DNA from: Chloroflexota bacterium
GTDB lineage: Bacteria; Chloroflexota; UBA6077; JACCZL01
Reading direction: 5' to 3'
DNA: 39,690 nucleotides
Assembly (NCBI GenBank): GCA_020845495.1
Contig: JADLFM010000092.1
Coordinates: forward strand, 1-39,690
In this document: in pieces, positions 1-8,390 of the stretch
Position numbering within the stretch: the first letter of the stretch is position 1
Layout of the letters: every line of letters begins with the position of its first letter
Translations under genes and position numbers: made by a program
The notes under the pieces: model-generated
The model's input: only the letters and a program-made list of their open reading frames with translations
The model's database searches: none
Told to the model about the DNA's origin: nothing

Positions 1-104
1 CCTCGCTTCCGCTGGCTCCTCTCACACCTCAGTGCTCCCGCCTGGACCACCCGCTGGTACCGCGCCCAGGCCCTCCGCTTTCTCTTTGCTCAAACTGTCC
101 GCCC

Positions 105-2546
105 ATGAACGCACGCGGGAGAGGGGGAGCGGGCGCACGTCGCGATGTCGCAGTGAAGCATCCTTCCAGACGTGTTCGTGCCGTCATCATCGCCGCGCTC
201 CTGGTTGTCTTGTCAGCGGCCGGAAGTGTTCTCTGGCGTATGCCGAGCAGTTTCCAGGCCGGTGTTCCCTCGGAGGGTGTCAGCCCGAGAGAGCGCGCTG
301 GACTCCGGCAGTCTGCCAACCCGTCGGTAGGTGCGATCCTCCAGGATAAGGAGACTCGCCCGGTTATCACGTGGACCGGGTCGCTCCCCAACCCATCTAT
401 GGGCGGGATCGAGCAGGAGAGCCCCGAGTCACGCGTAAGCACTGCCCGTCAAGGAGGCGCTGGTCCTCAGGAGAGTGCTGCTCCTCAGGGGGGCGCTGGC
501 CCTCAGGAGAGTGCTGCTCCTCAGGAGGGCGCTGCTCCTCAGGAGGGCGCTGCTCCTCAGGAGAGTGCTGGTCCTCAGGGGGGTGCTGGTCCTCAGGAGA
601 GTGCTGCTCCTCAGGGGGGCGCTGGCCCTCAGGAGAGTGCTGCTCCTCAGGAGGGCGCTGCTCCTCAGGAGAGTGCTGGTCCTCAGGGGGGTGCTGCTCC
701 TCAGGGGGGTGCTGGCCCTCAGGAGAGTATGGCGCAGCCAGAGCGGGTGGCTCCGGAGCGAGAAGAGGCTGGAAGCAAGGACTCGGGCGCGCGACGGGTG
801 GGCACGGGCCACAACGTGCGCGGCATCCACACCCTGGCTGCCTCCCGCGCCGCTATCGATGCGCAGCTCGCCTGGGCAGGCAGGCTCATCGGGGCAGGCG
901 GCGCCGTGACTCAGCCATTCCTCGGGCTTGGGCCGAACAGTCCGGGGCCGACGCCCGATGCCGTGTACTTCGTCGAGCAGGCGTACGTCCGCGATCTTGA
1001 CCCAATCCTGGTGCTCCAGGGGCGCTTCGTCAATCGCGACGGCTGTAACCCCTCCGACTACACCGGCTGGCTTGCGCCCATGCCCGACCGGCCCGACGGC
1101 CCGTACTCTACCGAAGCCGAGGGATATCGCCGCTTCGTGGCTGGCCTCCCGCGAGTCGACGGCCGAACGCTGTACGTCCAGGTCGGGAACGAGCCGAACC
1201 TTCACGAGATGTGGGGTGGCGCAGCCAATCCGGCCGCGTACGCGCGCTTTTTCGCCGACGTATCGGATGCGCTCCGCTCGCTGGGAGACCGCCGCATCGT
1301 CATCCTGAATGCCGCCCTCGCGCCTGAGGGGGACGTCGACAATCTCGCGTTCATCGCGCAGGCCATACAGGCTGAGCCGCGCTTCGCCGGTGCTTTCGAT
1401 CTCTGGGCCTCACACCCGTACCCTCGCAACCAGCCGCCCGCCAACAACCTGCACGATGGCACGGCGTTGCCCAATAGCCGCTACGCCATCGACGCCTACC
1501 TGTTGGAGCTAGCGGCCCTCGCCGAGCACGGCGTCGATACGACCGGGCTCCAGGTCATTCTGACGGAGACCGGCTACGAACTTGGCGACAGCTTCTACCC
1601 GGAGTACCCGCCCATCTCCGAGGAGCGCCGCGCCGAGTACGTTCAGCAGGCATTCAGTGACTACTGGTTGCGCTGGCCGGACGTGCGCACCGTCACCCCC
1701 TTCGAGTTATCCGGCTGGTACGGCTCCTGGGAAGCGTTCGACTGGGTCTGGCCGACCAGCACCACGACAGTCCACGGGTTTCCTACCCAACCGCGCCTTC
1801 AATACGCCCGGCTCGTGCCGGACACCGGTCTCGTCGTCGGAACGGTGCATGACGACCACGGTTTCCCGGTCAAGGACGCCATCGTCTCATCCCAGCCGGG
1901 CGGCTTCCAGGCCATCACCCTGCCAGACGGATCGTTCGTGATGGTCGCGGCGCCGGGGCTGTACACCGTGACGACCGAGCGGCGGGGCTACGACACCACG
2001 ACGATGCTCGACGTTCCTGTGCGGCTTGACTCCCCAACGAGACTGACCGTCACCCTGCCGGCTCGCCCTGCTCCTATCCTTCGGAACGCCGACTTCGAGG
2101 CGTCAGACCTGGATGATTGGACGCCCTGGGGGTCGACGGATGGTGTACAGGAAGGGCCGTGGTTCTTCGAGGTTCAGCCCCACGACGGTGCACGCTTCCT
2201 CGGGACGGCCGTCAACTGTGGAGCGAAGGACGGCGGCGTGTTCCAGTCAGTCGCCGCTCGGCCGGAGAGCACTGTCACCGTCCGAGCCTGGACACTGACG
2301 TACGCCGATGGCGCTGCGAGCAACCGCAACCGAGTCGGCGTCGATCCGGCCGGTGGAGGCGATCCGACGGCTGAGCGCATCGTCTGGTCGGACTGGATCG
2401 CGACTGACGGCCACTGGCAGGAAATCGGGGTGTCGGTACAGCCGGCCGGGAGCCGCGTCACCATCTTCCTCCAGCACGACCAGGATGCAGCCAACCCCTG
2501 GAACGTGAGCGCCTTCGACGGGGTATCCGTCCACTCGGAGCCGTGA
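105..2546 (+). CDS. Membrane-anchored clan GH-A-like glycoside hydrolase with repeat linker
   Basis: Predicted 813-residue cell-surface glycosidase. Residues 26-44 form one hydrophobic segment after an Arg-rich start, so it is a signal anchor or uncleaved signal. Residues 120-208 are a (A/G)PQ(E/G)(S/G)A six-residue repeat that acts as linker. The catalytic part (about 225-565) carries QVGNEPN with E363 and LTETGYE with E488; a Glu after Asn on strand 4 and a second Glu 125 residues on is the acid/base and nucleophile layout of clan GH-A TIM barrels. Residues about 575-645 look like a carboxypeptidase regulatory-like beta sandwich, and 654-813 like a jelly-roll carbohydrate-binding module. 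Substrate cannot be read off. ATG 105 has no clear ribosome site; an in-frame GTG at 153 is an alternative and leaves the membrane segment intact. The glycosidase fold is inferred from motifs only. Confidence 0.8.
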   Translation: MNARGRGGAGARRDVAVKHPSRRVRAVIIAALLVVLSAAGSVLWRMPSSFQAGVPSEGVSPRERAGLRQSANPSVGAILQDKETRPVITWTGSLPNPSMGGIEQESPESRVSTARQGGAGPQESAAPQGGAGPQESAAPQEGAAPQEGAAPQESAGPQGGAGPQESAAPQGGAGPQESAAPQEGAAPQESAGPQGGAAPQGGAGPQESMAQPERVAPEREEAGSKDSGARRVGTGHNVRGIHTLAASRAAIDAQLAWAGRLIGAGGAVTQPFLGLGPNSPGPTPDAVYFVEQAYVRDLDPILVLQGRFVNRDGCNPSDYTGWLAPMPDRPDGPYSTEAEGYRRFVAGLPRVDGRTLYVQVGNEPNLHEMWGGAANPAAYARFFADVSDALRSLGDRRIVILNAALAPEGDVDNLAFIAQAIQAEPRFAGAFDLWASHPYPRNQPPANNLHDGTALPNSRYAIDAYLLELAALAEHGVDTTGLQVILTETGYELGDSFYPEYPPISEERRAEYVQQAFSDYWLRWPDVRTVTPFELSGWYGSWEAFDWVWPTSTTTVHGFPTQPRLQYARLVPDTGLVVGTVHDDHGFPVKDAIVSSQPGGFQAITLPDGSFVMVAAPGLYTVTTERRGYDTTTMLDVPVRLDSPTRLTVTLPARPAPILRNADFEASDLDDWTPWGSTDGVQEGPWFFEVQPHDGARFLGTAVNCGAKDGGVFQSVAARPESTVTVRAWTLTYADGAASNRNRVGVDPAGGGDPTAERIVWSDWIATDGHWQEIGVSVQPAGSRVTIFLQHDQDAANPWNVSAFDGVSVHSEP
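462..728 (+). repeat. 18-bp tandem repeat (about 15 copies) inside the glycosidase gene
   Basis: Units alternate between forms such as GGTCCTCAGGAGAGTGCT and GCTCCTCAGGGGGGCGCT, 14 full copies plus 15 bases. Each encodes six residues, (A/G)PQ(E/G)(S/G)A. Because 18 is a multiple of three, gain or loss of copies changes linker length without a frameshift. The repeat also keeps other frames open on both strands, producing long spurious Leu/Arg-rich and Ser/Cys-rich ORFs. Confidence 0.97.
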
Positions 2547-3110
2547 TAGCCACAACTCGTCGTCGTGGGCGGGTGACAGGCGGCCCAGGAAGCCGAGGGG
2601 CGCAGCCGCCGTCTCAGTCAGACGCCCCTGCTAAGCATGGGTCCACACCGCATGGGTCCACACCTTCGGCATGGTTCTCCCTGTGACTGGGACAGTCAGA
2701 GACTCTTGCACACGTGTGTAGGACCGGTGGCCGCGCCCGGGCAAGATGACGTTGCCGCGCAGATGCGGGGCGCGAGGGTCGAGAGGCTCGCACGCGCGTC
2801 CCGCAACCCAGGATGCCGAGTACGGCTGGCGGTCGCGGAGCAGGCCGCTCACGGCGGCGTCCGTACGGGCGTCGCCGAGGGTGGACCGGAGCGTCGTGCT
2901 GGAAGTGTCGCACGGTGCACCCGGCACGACGCCTGTCCGGACGAGCCCAAATGCTGGAGCCGATCCGCCGTAACCCGTCGCAATGAGTGTCCCAGCCGAC
3001 GCCCGTTTGGAAATCTCCGCGGCGCTTGCGTGGCACCGACTATGCAGGAATACCTGGCGGAGACGACTTCACAGCAAAGGAGCCGCCTAACACGAGGCAG
3101 GGTAGTTGCC
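2547..3110. other. Intergenic region, no convincing gene
   Basis: About 560 bases between the glycosidase and the transporter. The transporter frame stays open back to 2637 and an antisense ORF covers 2614-3036, but both translate into Arg/Pro/Cys-rich sequence typical of GC-rich noncoding DNA. A weak hairpin (AGGGGCG 2596-2602 with CGCCCCT 2623-2629, 20-base loop) may end the glycosidase transcript. A 15-bp direct repeat, GCATGGGTCCACACC, lies at 2635-2649 and 2650-2664. No clear promoter was picked. Confidence 0.6.
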
Positions 3111-3926
3111 ATGCAGGTACGTAATCGTGTCACACAGGACGGGGACGGCGTCCCTGTCGATTCGACCGTCGCTGAGGCTCTGAAGATCGCACGCGCGCAT
3201 CGTGGCGAGCCGGTCACGGTGTACGACGGGAATAATCCGGTCGGCGTGGTCGCGGAAGACGAAACGTCCGTTCCGCCGGCTACACGGATCTTCCTCCAGC
3301 CAATCGCGGCGCCATCGATTCTTGGGTTGTTCGGCTTCGCCGGTGCGACATTCATGGTGGCCACTCAGATGGCTGGGTGGTACTCGAACCCAAGCGCACT
3401 CTTCATCTTCCCCTTTGCCGCCTTCTTCGGCGGGCTCGCTCAGTTCATGGCGGGGATGTGGGCGTTCCGCGCTCGCGATGCCGTCGCTACCGCAATGCAC
3501 GGGACGTGGGGCTCCTTCTGGATGGCCTACGGCCTGTTGAACCTGCTATTCGCGACTGGCAACCTGACGGCGCCGAACGGGGTCTTCCCTGAGTTCGGTT
3601 TCTGGTTCATCGTGCTGGCCGCGGTCACCTGGGCCGGCACGGTCGCAGCCATTCCTGAGAACTCGTTCCTGACGGGCGTGCTCGGCTTCCTGGCTGGCGG
3701 CTCGACGGTCGCAGCGATCTGGCTGCTCACGGGCATCGCGGTGATTGGCGTCATCGCTGGGTGGCTGTTCATCGTTTCGGCTGTCATCGCCTGGTACCTG
3801 GCGAGCATCATGATGATTGCCGCCGCGTACAAGCGCGAAGTCCTTCCGCTTGGGAACCACGGTCGTGGGATCGCGCATCCAGTGCAGTACACCTACGGCC
3901 AGCCAGGAGTGAAGGTTGGACAGTAG
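3111..3926 (+). CDS. GPR1/FUN34/YaaH (AceTr) family carboxylate transporter
   Basis: Predicted 271-residue inner-membrane protein with about six hydrophobic helices after a soluble N-terminus of roughly 65 residues. The segment WYSNPSALFIFPFAAFFGG matches the signature region of the acetate/succinate uptake family (NPAGLG-like motif before the first helices), followed by FMAGMW and a conserved aromatic-rich helix. Members take up acetate, succinate or ammonia-linked substrates; which one applies here is unknown. Start ATG 3111 is chosen because GAGGCAGG lies at 3094-3101. ATG 3042 is in frame and would add 23 residues; further upstream the frame stays open but the translation is junk. The soluble N-terminus is longer than usual for the family. 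The gene stands alone and ends 75 bases before a strong terminator. Confidence 0.85.
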   Translation: MQVRNRVTQDGDGVPVDSTVAEALKIARAHRGEPVTVYDGNNPVGVVAEDETSVPPATRIFLQPIAAPSILGLFGFAGATFMVATQMAGWYSNPSALFIFPFAAFFGGLAQFMAGMWAFRARDAVATAMHGTWGSFWMAYGLLNLLFATGNLTAPNGVFPEFGFWFIVLAAVTWAGTVAAIPENSFLTGVLGFLAGGSTVAAIWLLTGIAVIGVIAGWLFIVSAVIAWYLASIMMIAAAYKREVLPLGNHGRGIAHPVQYTYGQPGVKVGQ

Positions 3927-4000
3927 TCGGCTGTAGCGGCTGACACACTCGCTCCAGTTATCCACCCATAGCAGCGGGGCGCGTCTCCACCCCGCGAACG

Positions 4001-4041
4001 CAGAACGGCCGCGTCGGGAGTTTCCCGACGCGGCCGTTCTG
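4001..4041. terminator. Perfect 19-bp palindromic terminator
   Basis: CAGAACGGCCGCGTCGGGA (4001-4019), three-base loop GTT, then its exact reverse complement (4023-4041). It lies just after the transporter stop and just beyond the stop (4049) of a possible minus-strand ORF, so it could work in both directions. No T-run follows on either strand, as is common for strong hairpin terminators in GC-rich genomes. Confidence 0.85.
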
Positions 4042-4048
4042 CTGCCTG

Positions 4049-4225
4049 CTACACCAGGTCCACCGTGAACCCCACATACGCCGCGCTGACGACCCTGTAG
4101 ATCCCACCCCGGCATTGGTTGAGCGACGCAGCCTGGAGCGGACCCACGTCTGCCAGGGTCGGCGAGAGCGCGACGGTACCGTGCAGGCGAGCGCAGCACG
4201 TCACGGTCTTGGATGCACTTCTGGG
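4049..4225 (-). CDS. Possible small hypothetical ORF ending at the shared terminator
   Basis: An open minus-strand frame runs from 4354 to the TAG at 4049. Its last 45 codons, decoding to stretches such as HGTVALSPTLADVGPLQA and ending YVGFTVDLV, have roughly 80 percent G/C third positions and normal protein composition. The upstream half is Arg/Ser-rich and overlaps the micro-ORF at 4287-4397 in another frame, so a start near a GTG around 4225 is assumed. No ribosome site was identified and no family is recognised. It may be the tail of a decayed gene. Its stop sits eight bases from the palindromic terminator, the main argument for it. Confidence 0.25.
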   Translation of the reverse strand, partial: PRSASKTVTCCARLHGTVALSPTLADVGPLQAASLNQCRGGIYRVVSAAYVGFTVDLV

Positions 4226-4286
4226 CACCGCGCCACAGGCCGTTCCCCACGCAGGCGGGCCTGCATGGGCCGGCCTGATGGCTCCA

Positions 4287-4397
4287 TCAGTCGCCGCCGT
4301 CTTGCTCCCAGATGGTCTGCTGACCAAACGTCTCGGGATCGAGCGCGTCGCCACCGTCGTCGGTGGGCGCCGCGTCGGGCTCGTCTGGGCCGAACAT
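4287..4397 (-). CDS. 36-residue strongly acidic micro-protein
   Basis: ATG at 4397 (reading left) opens a 36-codon frame beginning MFGPDEPDAAPTDDGG and ending TIWEQDGGD, stop TGA at 4289-4287. It has eleven Asp/Glu and no Lys or Arg. An excellent ribosome site, AGGAGGGGG, lies at 4412-4404, six bases before the ATG. G/C-rich third positions also favour coding. It is divergent from the DUF1800 gene and is followed by the possible ORF at 4049-4225. No family is recognised; a small acidic partner, inhibitor or leader peptide are all possible. The call rests on the start signal and composition, so it needs homologues for support. Confidence 0.5.
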   Translation of the reverse strand: MFGPDEPDAAPTDDGGDALDPETFGQQTIWEQDGGD

Positions 4398-4700
4398 CCT
4401 CGTCCCCCTCCTGATCACATGCCTGGCTGCCGTTTCCCCACACGGTCCACGACCTCCATCATCGGCCGCGTGCCCGGACGTGTCAACACCCGGACTGTCG
4501 CTCGCTTCTCATTACGTCTAGCCAAACCAGGCAGCCCCAGGTGAAAGCGTGCGTCGGGGTGCCTCTTCCGAGCACGGAGCGGGGCACAATTTGAAATCAT
4601 TCCTCGAAATTGGTGGCCAGAAAAGCCTACACTCGGAAGAGCCGCGACCTGGCGCGCCACGGGGAATCCGGGTGCACCGCGCGACCACAAGGAGGTGGCT
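4398..4700. promoter_or_regulatory. Divergent intergenic region with AT-rich promoter tract
   Basis: About 300 bases between the minus-strand micro-ORF and the DUF1800 gene. The stretch 4586-4630 is clearly more AT-rich than its surroundings. It ends in TACACT (4628-4633), a good -10 match for the plus-strand operon that would give a leader of about 60 bases. No good -35 is visible at 17 bases. An AAGGAGG ribosome site lies at 4689-4695. Confidence 0.4.
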
Positions 4701-6107
4701 ATGGCAGATGACCGGCTAAGCCTCATGGCGCATCTACTCCGTCGCGCCGGCTTCGGAGCGTCACGCGAGGAGCTAGAGGCGTACGCTGCCCGGCCGTACG
4801 AAGACGTCGTCGAAGAGCTCGTCCATCCCGAGCGAAGCCCTGCGCTCGACGAGGAAGTGCTCCAGCGCTACTACCCCCAGTTGTTCGCCAATCAGGACAA
4901 CCCGGGTAGTTGGAACGGGCGCTGGTTCTATCGCATGGTGAACACGAAGCGGCCACTCGAAGAGAAGATGGCCCTCTTCTGGCACCACGTGTTCGCTACC
5001 GGCTGGACCAAGAGCGAGCACACACCCACGATGGTCGAGCACATCGAGATGTTCCGGCGGAACGGCCTCGCCAACTTCCGAACCCTCCTGCTCGACCTCT
5101 CGAAAGATCCGGCCATGATCTACTGGCTGGACAACTGCGAGAACCACGCCCACGAGATCAACGAGAACTACGGCCGCGAGCTACTCGAGCTGTTCTCGAT
5201 GGGCATCGGCAACTACACCGAGACCGACATCAAGAACGTGGCGCGGTCCTTCACCGGCTGGACCTTCGAGCAGCCCGTCCCGCTCTACCCCTTCGGCCAC
5301 TACCAGTCGCGGTTCGTCTACAAGCCCGAAGACCACGACGAGGGCCAGAAGACGTTCCTCGGCCGGACCGGCAACTTCAACGGCGAAGACATCATCGACA
5401 TCATCGTCACTCAGGAGGCGGCGGCCCGCTTCGTCTGCCGGCACATCTACAACTTCTTCGTGGCCGACGAGCCGCAGGTGCCCTCCTGGAGCGTTACCCC
5501 GCCGCAGGATCCGGCCGCCCTCGACACGCTGGTGCGGGCATACACGGAGTCGGACGCCGACATCCGTTCGGTCATGCGGGCGCTCTTCAACTCCGACTTC
5601 TTCAAGGCCGCGCGCTTCAAGCGGGTCAAGTGCCCGGCCGAGCTCATCGCCGGCACGCTCAAGCTCGCCGGCGGCTTCGACCAGATCGTACCGGGCTTCA
5701 ACCAGTTCGACGGCGCCAGCCGAGTCATGGGCCAGACTTTGATGGACCCGCCGACCGTCGAGGGCTGGCACACTGGCAAGGAATGGATCGACGGCGGCAC
5801 CCTGACCGAGCGGGTCAACTTCGCCGTCGGGCAGGTCAAGGACATCTCGAAGCCCGGTATCCAGTACATCATCCGCCGCTTGAGCGCGTCCGGGCAGCCG
5901 GTCACGCCGGCCGAGCTCGTCGAGCGCTGCCTGGATCTGGCCGGGCCGATCGAGGTGAGCGAGCCGACCCACCGGGCGCTGCTCGACTTCGCTGAGAGCG
6001 GCGGCAACCTGACGTTCGATACCGACGAGGAGCGTGCGAAGAGCGAAGAGCGAATCGGGCGCACGATCACGCTCATCGCCGCCTCGCGCGAGTATCAGTT
6101 CGCCTGA
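4701..6107 (+). CDS. DUF1800 family protein
   Basis: Predicted 468-residue protein of the DUF1800 family, recognised from its opening (HLLRRAGFGASREEL), the KRPLEEKMALFWHHVFATG segment, NENYGRELLELFSMGIG, and RSFTGW. The molecular function of the family is unknown. It is almost always encoded next to a DUF1501 protein, as here. ATG 4701 is preferred over the in-frame GTG at 4695, because AAGGAGG at 4689-4695 is five bases upstream of the ATG and overlaps the GTG. The domain begins almost at residue 1 and there is no signal peptide, whereas many relatives carry an export signal; this version looks cytoplasmic. It is first gene of a three-gene operon and lies 47 bases before DUF1501. Confidence 0.9.
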   Translation: MADDRLSLMAHLLRRAGFGASREELEAYAARPYEDVVEELVHPERSPALDEEVLQRYYPQLFANQDNPGSWNGRWFYRMVNTKRPLEEKMALFWHHVFATGWTKSEHTPTMVEHIEMFRRNGLANFRTLLLDLSKDPAMIYWLDNCENHAHEINENYGRELLELFSMGIGNYTETDIKNVARSFTGWTFEQPVPLYPFGHYQSRFVYKPEDHDEGQKTFLGRTGNFNGEDIIDIIVTQEAAARFVCRHIYNFFVADEPQVPSWSVTPPQDPAALDTLVRAYTESDADIRSVMRALFNSDFFKAARFKRVKCPAELIAGTLKLAGGFDQIVPGFNQFDGASRVMGQTLMDPPTVEGWHTGKEWIDGGTLTERVNFAVGQVKDISKPGIQYIIRRLSASGQPVTPAELVERCLDLAGPIEVSEPTHRALLDFAESGGNLTFDTDEERAKSEERIGRTITLIAASREYQFA

Positions 6108-6154
6108 ATCGGTTGCCAGGAGACAGATCACCGCGGCAAGGAGGTCGCCGAAAG

Positions 6155-7321
6155 ATGGCAGTCAACGGTAACGGCCACGCAAGGAAGAAGGATCCGGTCC
6201 TGGTCGTCGTGCAGCTCTCGGGCGGCAACGACTTCATGAATACGCTCGTGCCGTTCACGAACGGCAACTACTACGACAATCGCCCGCTGGTGCAGGTGCC
6301 CGAAGACAAGGTCTTGCCGATCACCGACACGCTCGGCTTCCACCCCTCGGCTGGACCACTGCGCGAGTTGTTCCAGGCCGGCAACGTCGCGATGATCCAG
6401 GGCATCGGCTACGAGAACTCGAGCCGCTCCCACTTCCGCGCGATGGACATCTGGCACACCTGCGAGCCGAACAAGATCGCCACCGAGGGCTGGCTGGCGA
6501 AGGTCATCCGCCTGCTCGACCCGGAAGGCACCAACCCCCTCACCGGCATCAGCTTCGGGCGCGGCCTGCCCCGCGCGCTGGCAGCTCCTGGCGTCACCGC
6601 GACGTCTGTCGACAACCTCGACAACTACGGCCTGATGACGCCGATCGAGACCGCCGAGCAGCGCCTGCAGGATCTGGACATCTTCAAGCGGATGTACACC
6701 CCGGCCATTGGCACCGGACTGGTTATGGACTACCTTAGCCAGACCGGCCAGGGTGTCCTGACCGGCGCCGACATGCTCAAGGTGGCGCCCCAGCGCTACA
6801 CCTCGACCGTAAAGTACGCGGACAACCCGATCGCCAAGGCGCTGCGCGACGTCGTTCGGGTTCACACCGCGAACCTGGGCACCCGTATCTTCTACACCCA
6901 GCACGGCGGCTACGATCACCACGCCCAGGAAGTTCCGAACCACACCCGCCTGTTGGCCGAAGTCTCCGGCGCGCTCTCGAGCTTCATGCAAGACTTGCGC
7001 GAGCACGACGCTGCCGACAACGTGACGGTGCTGGTCTTTAGCGAGTTCGGGCGGCGCATCAAGGACAACGGTAGCGGCACTGACCACGGCTCCGGCGGCG
7101 GCGCCTGGATCGTCGGCGATATCGTGAAGGGCGGGCTCTACGCCGAGTACCCGTCGCTCGAACCGATGGACTGGCTCAACGGCGAGGATCTCCGCCACAC
7201 CATCGACTTCCGAGGCATCTACGGCACGCTCCTCGAGCAGTGGATGGGGATCGACCCAACCGAGATCGTCGGCGGCGTCTACGAGCAGATCCGCCCGTTC
7301 AAGACCGCCGTGGGGGCCTGA
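6155..7321 (+). CDS. DUF1501 family protein
   Basis: Predicted 388-residue DUF1501 protein, a distant branch of the alkaline phosphatase/sulfatase-like fold. Visible signatures are VVVQLSGGNDFMNTLVPF at the N-terminus, TQHGGYDHHAQE in the middle and FSEFGRRIKDNGSGTDHGSG near the end, where the TDHG segment holds likely metal ligands. No activity is established for the family. ATG 6155 is chosen because AAGGAGG lies at 6138-6144; the open frame back to 6113 lacks a site. Relatives usually begin with a twin-arginine signal; this one begins with a short basic tail (NGHARKKD) and goes straight into the fold, matching the signal-less DUF1800 partner. The stop is one base from the next ATG. Confidence 0.9.
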   Translation: MAVNGNGHARKKDPVLVVVQLSGGNDFMNTLVPFTNGNYYDNRPLVQVPEDKVLPITDTLGFHPSAGPLRELFQAGNVAMIQGIGYENSSRSHFRAMDIWHTCEPNKIATEGWLAKVIRLLDPEGTNPLTGISFGRGLPRALAAPGVTATSVDNLDNYGLMTPIETAEQRLQDLDIFKRMYTPAIGTGLVMDYLSQTGQGVLTGADMLKVAPQRYTSTVKYADNPIAKALRDVVRVHTANLGTRIFYTQHGGYDHHAQEVPNHTRLLAEVSGALSSFMQDLREHDAADNVTVLVFSEFGRRIKDNGSGTDHGSGGGAWIVGDIVKGGLYAEYPSLEPMDWLNGEDLRHTIDFRGIYGTLLEQWMGIDPTEIVGGVYEQIRPFKTAVGA

Positions 7322-7322
7322 C

Positions 7323-8372
7323 ATGGCGATCGAAGATGCAGTCCGACCACAGGTAGCCGCCCGACCGTACGCCCTGCTGCGGGCCGGCTTCCCCTACTAC
7401 ACCACGCTCGGCATGCGCCGCGTGACGACCTACCCCATGGACATCGTCATCGGCGACGCAGGCCGCATCTACGTGCTCTGCCGGGACGACGGCGCGGGCG
7501 CGTCGATCCGGCGCACCAACTGGGATGACGAAGACCTCGACACGATCAGCGGCAACGGCACCGACGAGGGCAAACTGCTCTGGCCGGTCCAGATGATCCG
7601 CGACGGCGGCGAGAATCTGTACGTCTCAGACGAGGCCACGCATCGGATCTCCGCATTCAGCCGGGACGGCACGTTCCTCGGCTGCTTCGGCAAGCATGGC
7701 AGCGAGCCGGGCCAACTCGATCGGCCGTCTGGTATCGCCTTCGACGCCGACGAGAACCTGTTCGTCGTCGATACGATGAACCATCGGGTCCAGAAGTTCA
7801 CCAAGGATGGGCGATTCCTCCAGGCCTTCGGTAGCCACGGCAGCGGCGAGGGTCAGTTCGACATGCCGTGGGGTATCGCTGTCGACAACGAGGGCAGCAT
7901 CTATGTGAGCGACTGGCGGAACGATCGCGTTCAGAAGTTCACGGCCAACGGGGACTTCATCATGGCGTTCGGGACGTCAGGCAGCGGCGACGGGGAACTG
8001 AACCGCCCGGCCGGCGTTGCGGTGGACGTCCACGGCGACATCTACGTGGTTGACCGTGGCAATCATCGCGTCCAGCTCTTCAATCGGGACGGGCAGTACG
8101 TCGAGCAATTCCTCGGCGACGCGACGCTCTCCAAGAGCGGGCGGCGCTACGTCCTGGCCAACCCGAAAGTGCTCCGGGGTCGGGAGATGACGACGCTCGA
8201 GCACACCAGGCGGCTGCGCGGCCCGACCTCGGTGCGCGTGGACGACGAAGGCCGGATGTACGTTCCGGATTACGGCAGCCACCGCATCCAGGTGTACAAG
8301 AAGGAGGCGTATCCGCTGACCGAAGCCGACATCTGGGCGCCCCCGAAGGCCCCGTTCCTCTACAACGTCTGA
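7323..8372 (+). CDS. NHL-repeat beta-propeller protein
   Basis: Predicted 349-residue protein made of NHL repeats, at least five of which are obvious: blocks with the pattern FDxPxGIAxDxxGxIYVxDxxNxRVQKF recur about every 47 residues between positions 100 and 330. Such repeats fold into a six-bladed propeller that binds proteins, RNA or peptides or forms a scaffold. No signal peptide or membrane segment is visible. Its ATG follows the DUF1501 stop after one base, so the two are almost certainly translated together. The shared operon suggests it is the recognition or scaffold part of the DUF1800/DUF1501 system; this is inference. The C-terminus (WAPPKAPFLYNV) is not a known motif. Confidence 0.9.
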   Translation: MAIEDAVRPQVAARPYALLRAGFPYYTTLGMRRVTTYPMDIVIGDAGRIYVLCRDDGAGASIRRTNWDDEDLDTISGNGTDEGKLLWPVQMIRDGGENLYVSDEATHRISAFSRDGTFLGCFGKHGSEPGQLDRPSGIAFDADENLFVVDTMNHRVQKFTKDGRFLQAFGSHGSGEGQFDMPWGIAVDNEGSIYVSDWRNDRVQKFTANGDFIMAFGTSGSGDGELNRPAGVAVDVHGDIYVVDRGNHRVQLFNRDGQYVEQFLGDATLSKSGRRYVLANPKVLRGREMTTLEHTRRLRGPTSVRVDDEGRMYVPDYGSHRIQVYKKEAYPLTEADIWAPPKAPFLYNV

Positions 8373-8390
8373 CACGAGCGTTGTCAGGTA

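Noticed and set aside
371..1205. Long ORFs in other frames over the glycosidase repeat (Ser/Cys/Gly-rich, Leu/Arg-rich, and minus-strand Leu/Ser-rich)
   Set aside because: They arise because an 18-bp repeat keeps every frame open. The translations are pure repeat with Arg-rich junk flanks and no start signals.
2637..3110. N-terminal extension of the transporter to 429 residues
   Set aside because: The added 158 residues are Arg/Cys/Pro-rich without conserved character, and GAGGCAGG points to ATG 3111.
4910..8375. Several ORFs antisense or out of frame to the DUF1800/DUF1501/NHL genes (for example 5181-6131 and 6128-7324 on the minus strand)
   Set aside because: Shadow ORFs of GC-rich genes with strongly biased Arg/Val/Asp/Ala composition and no domains.
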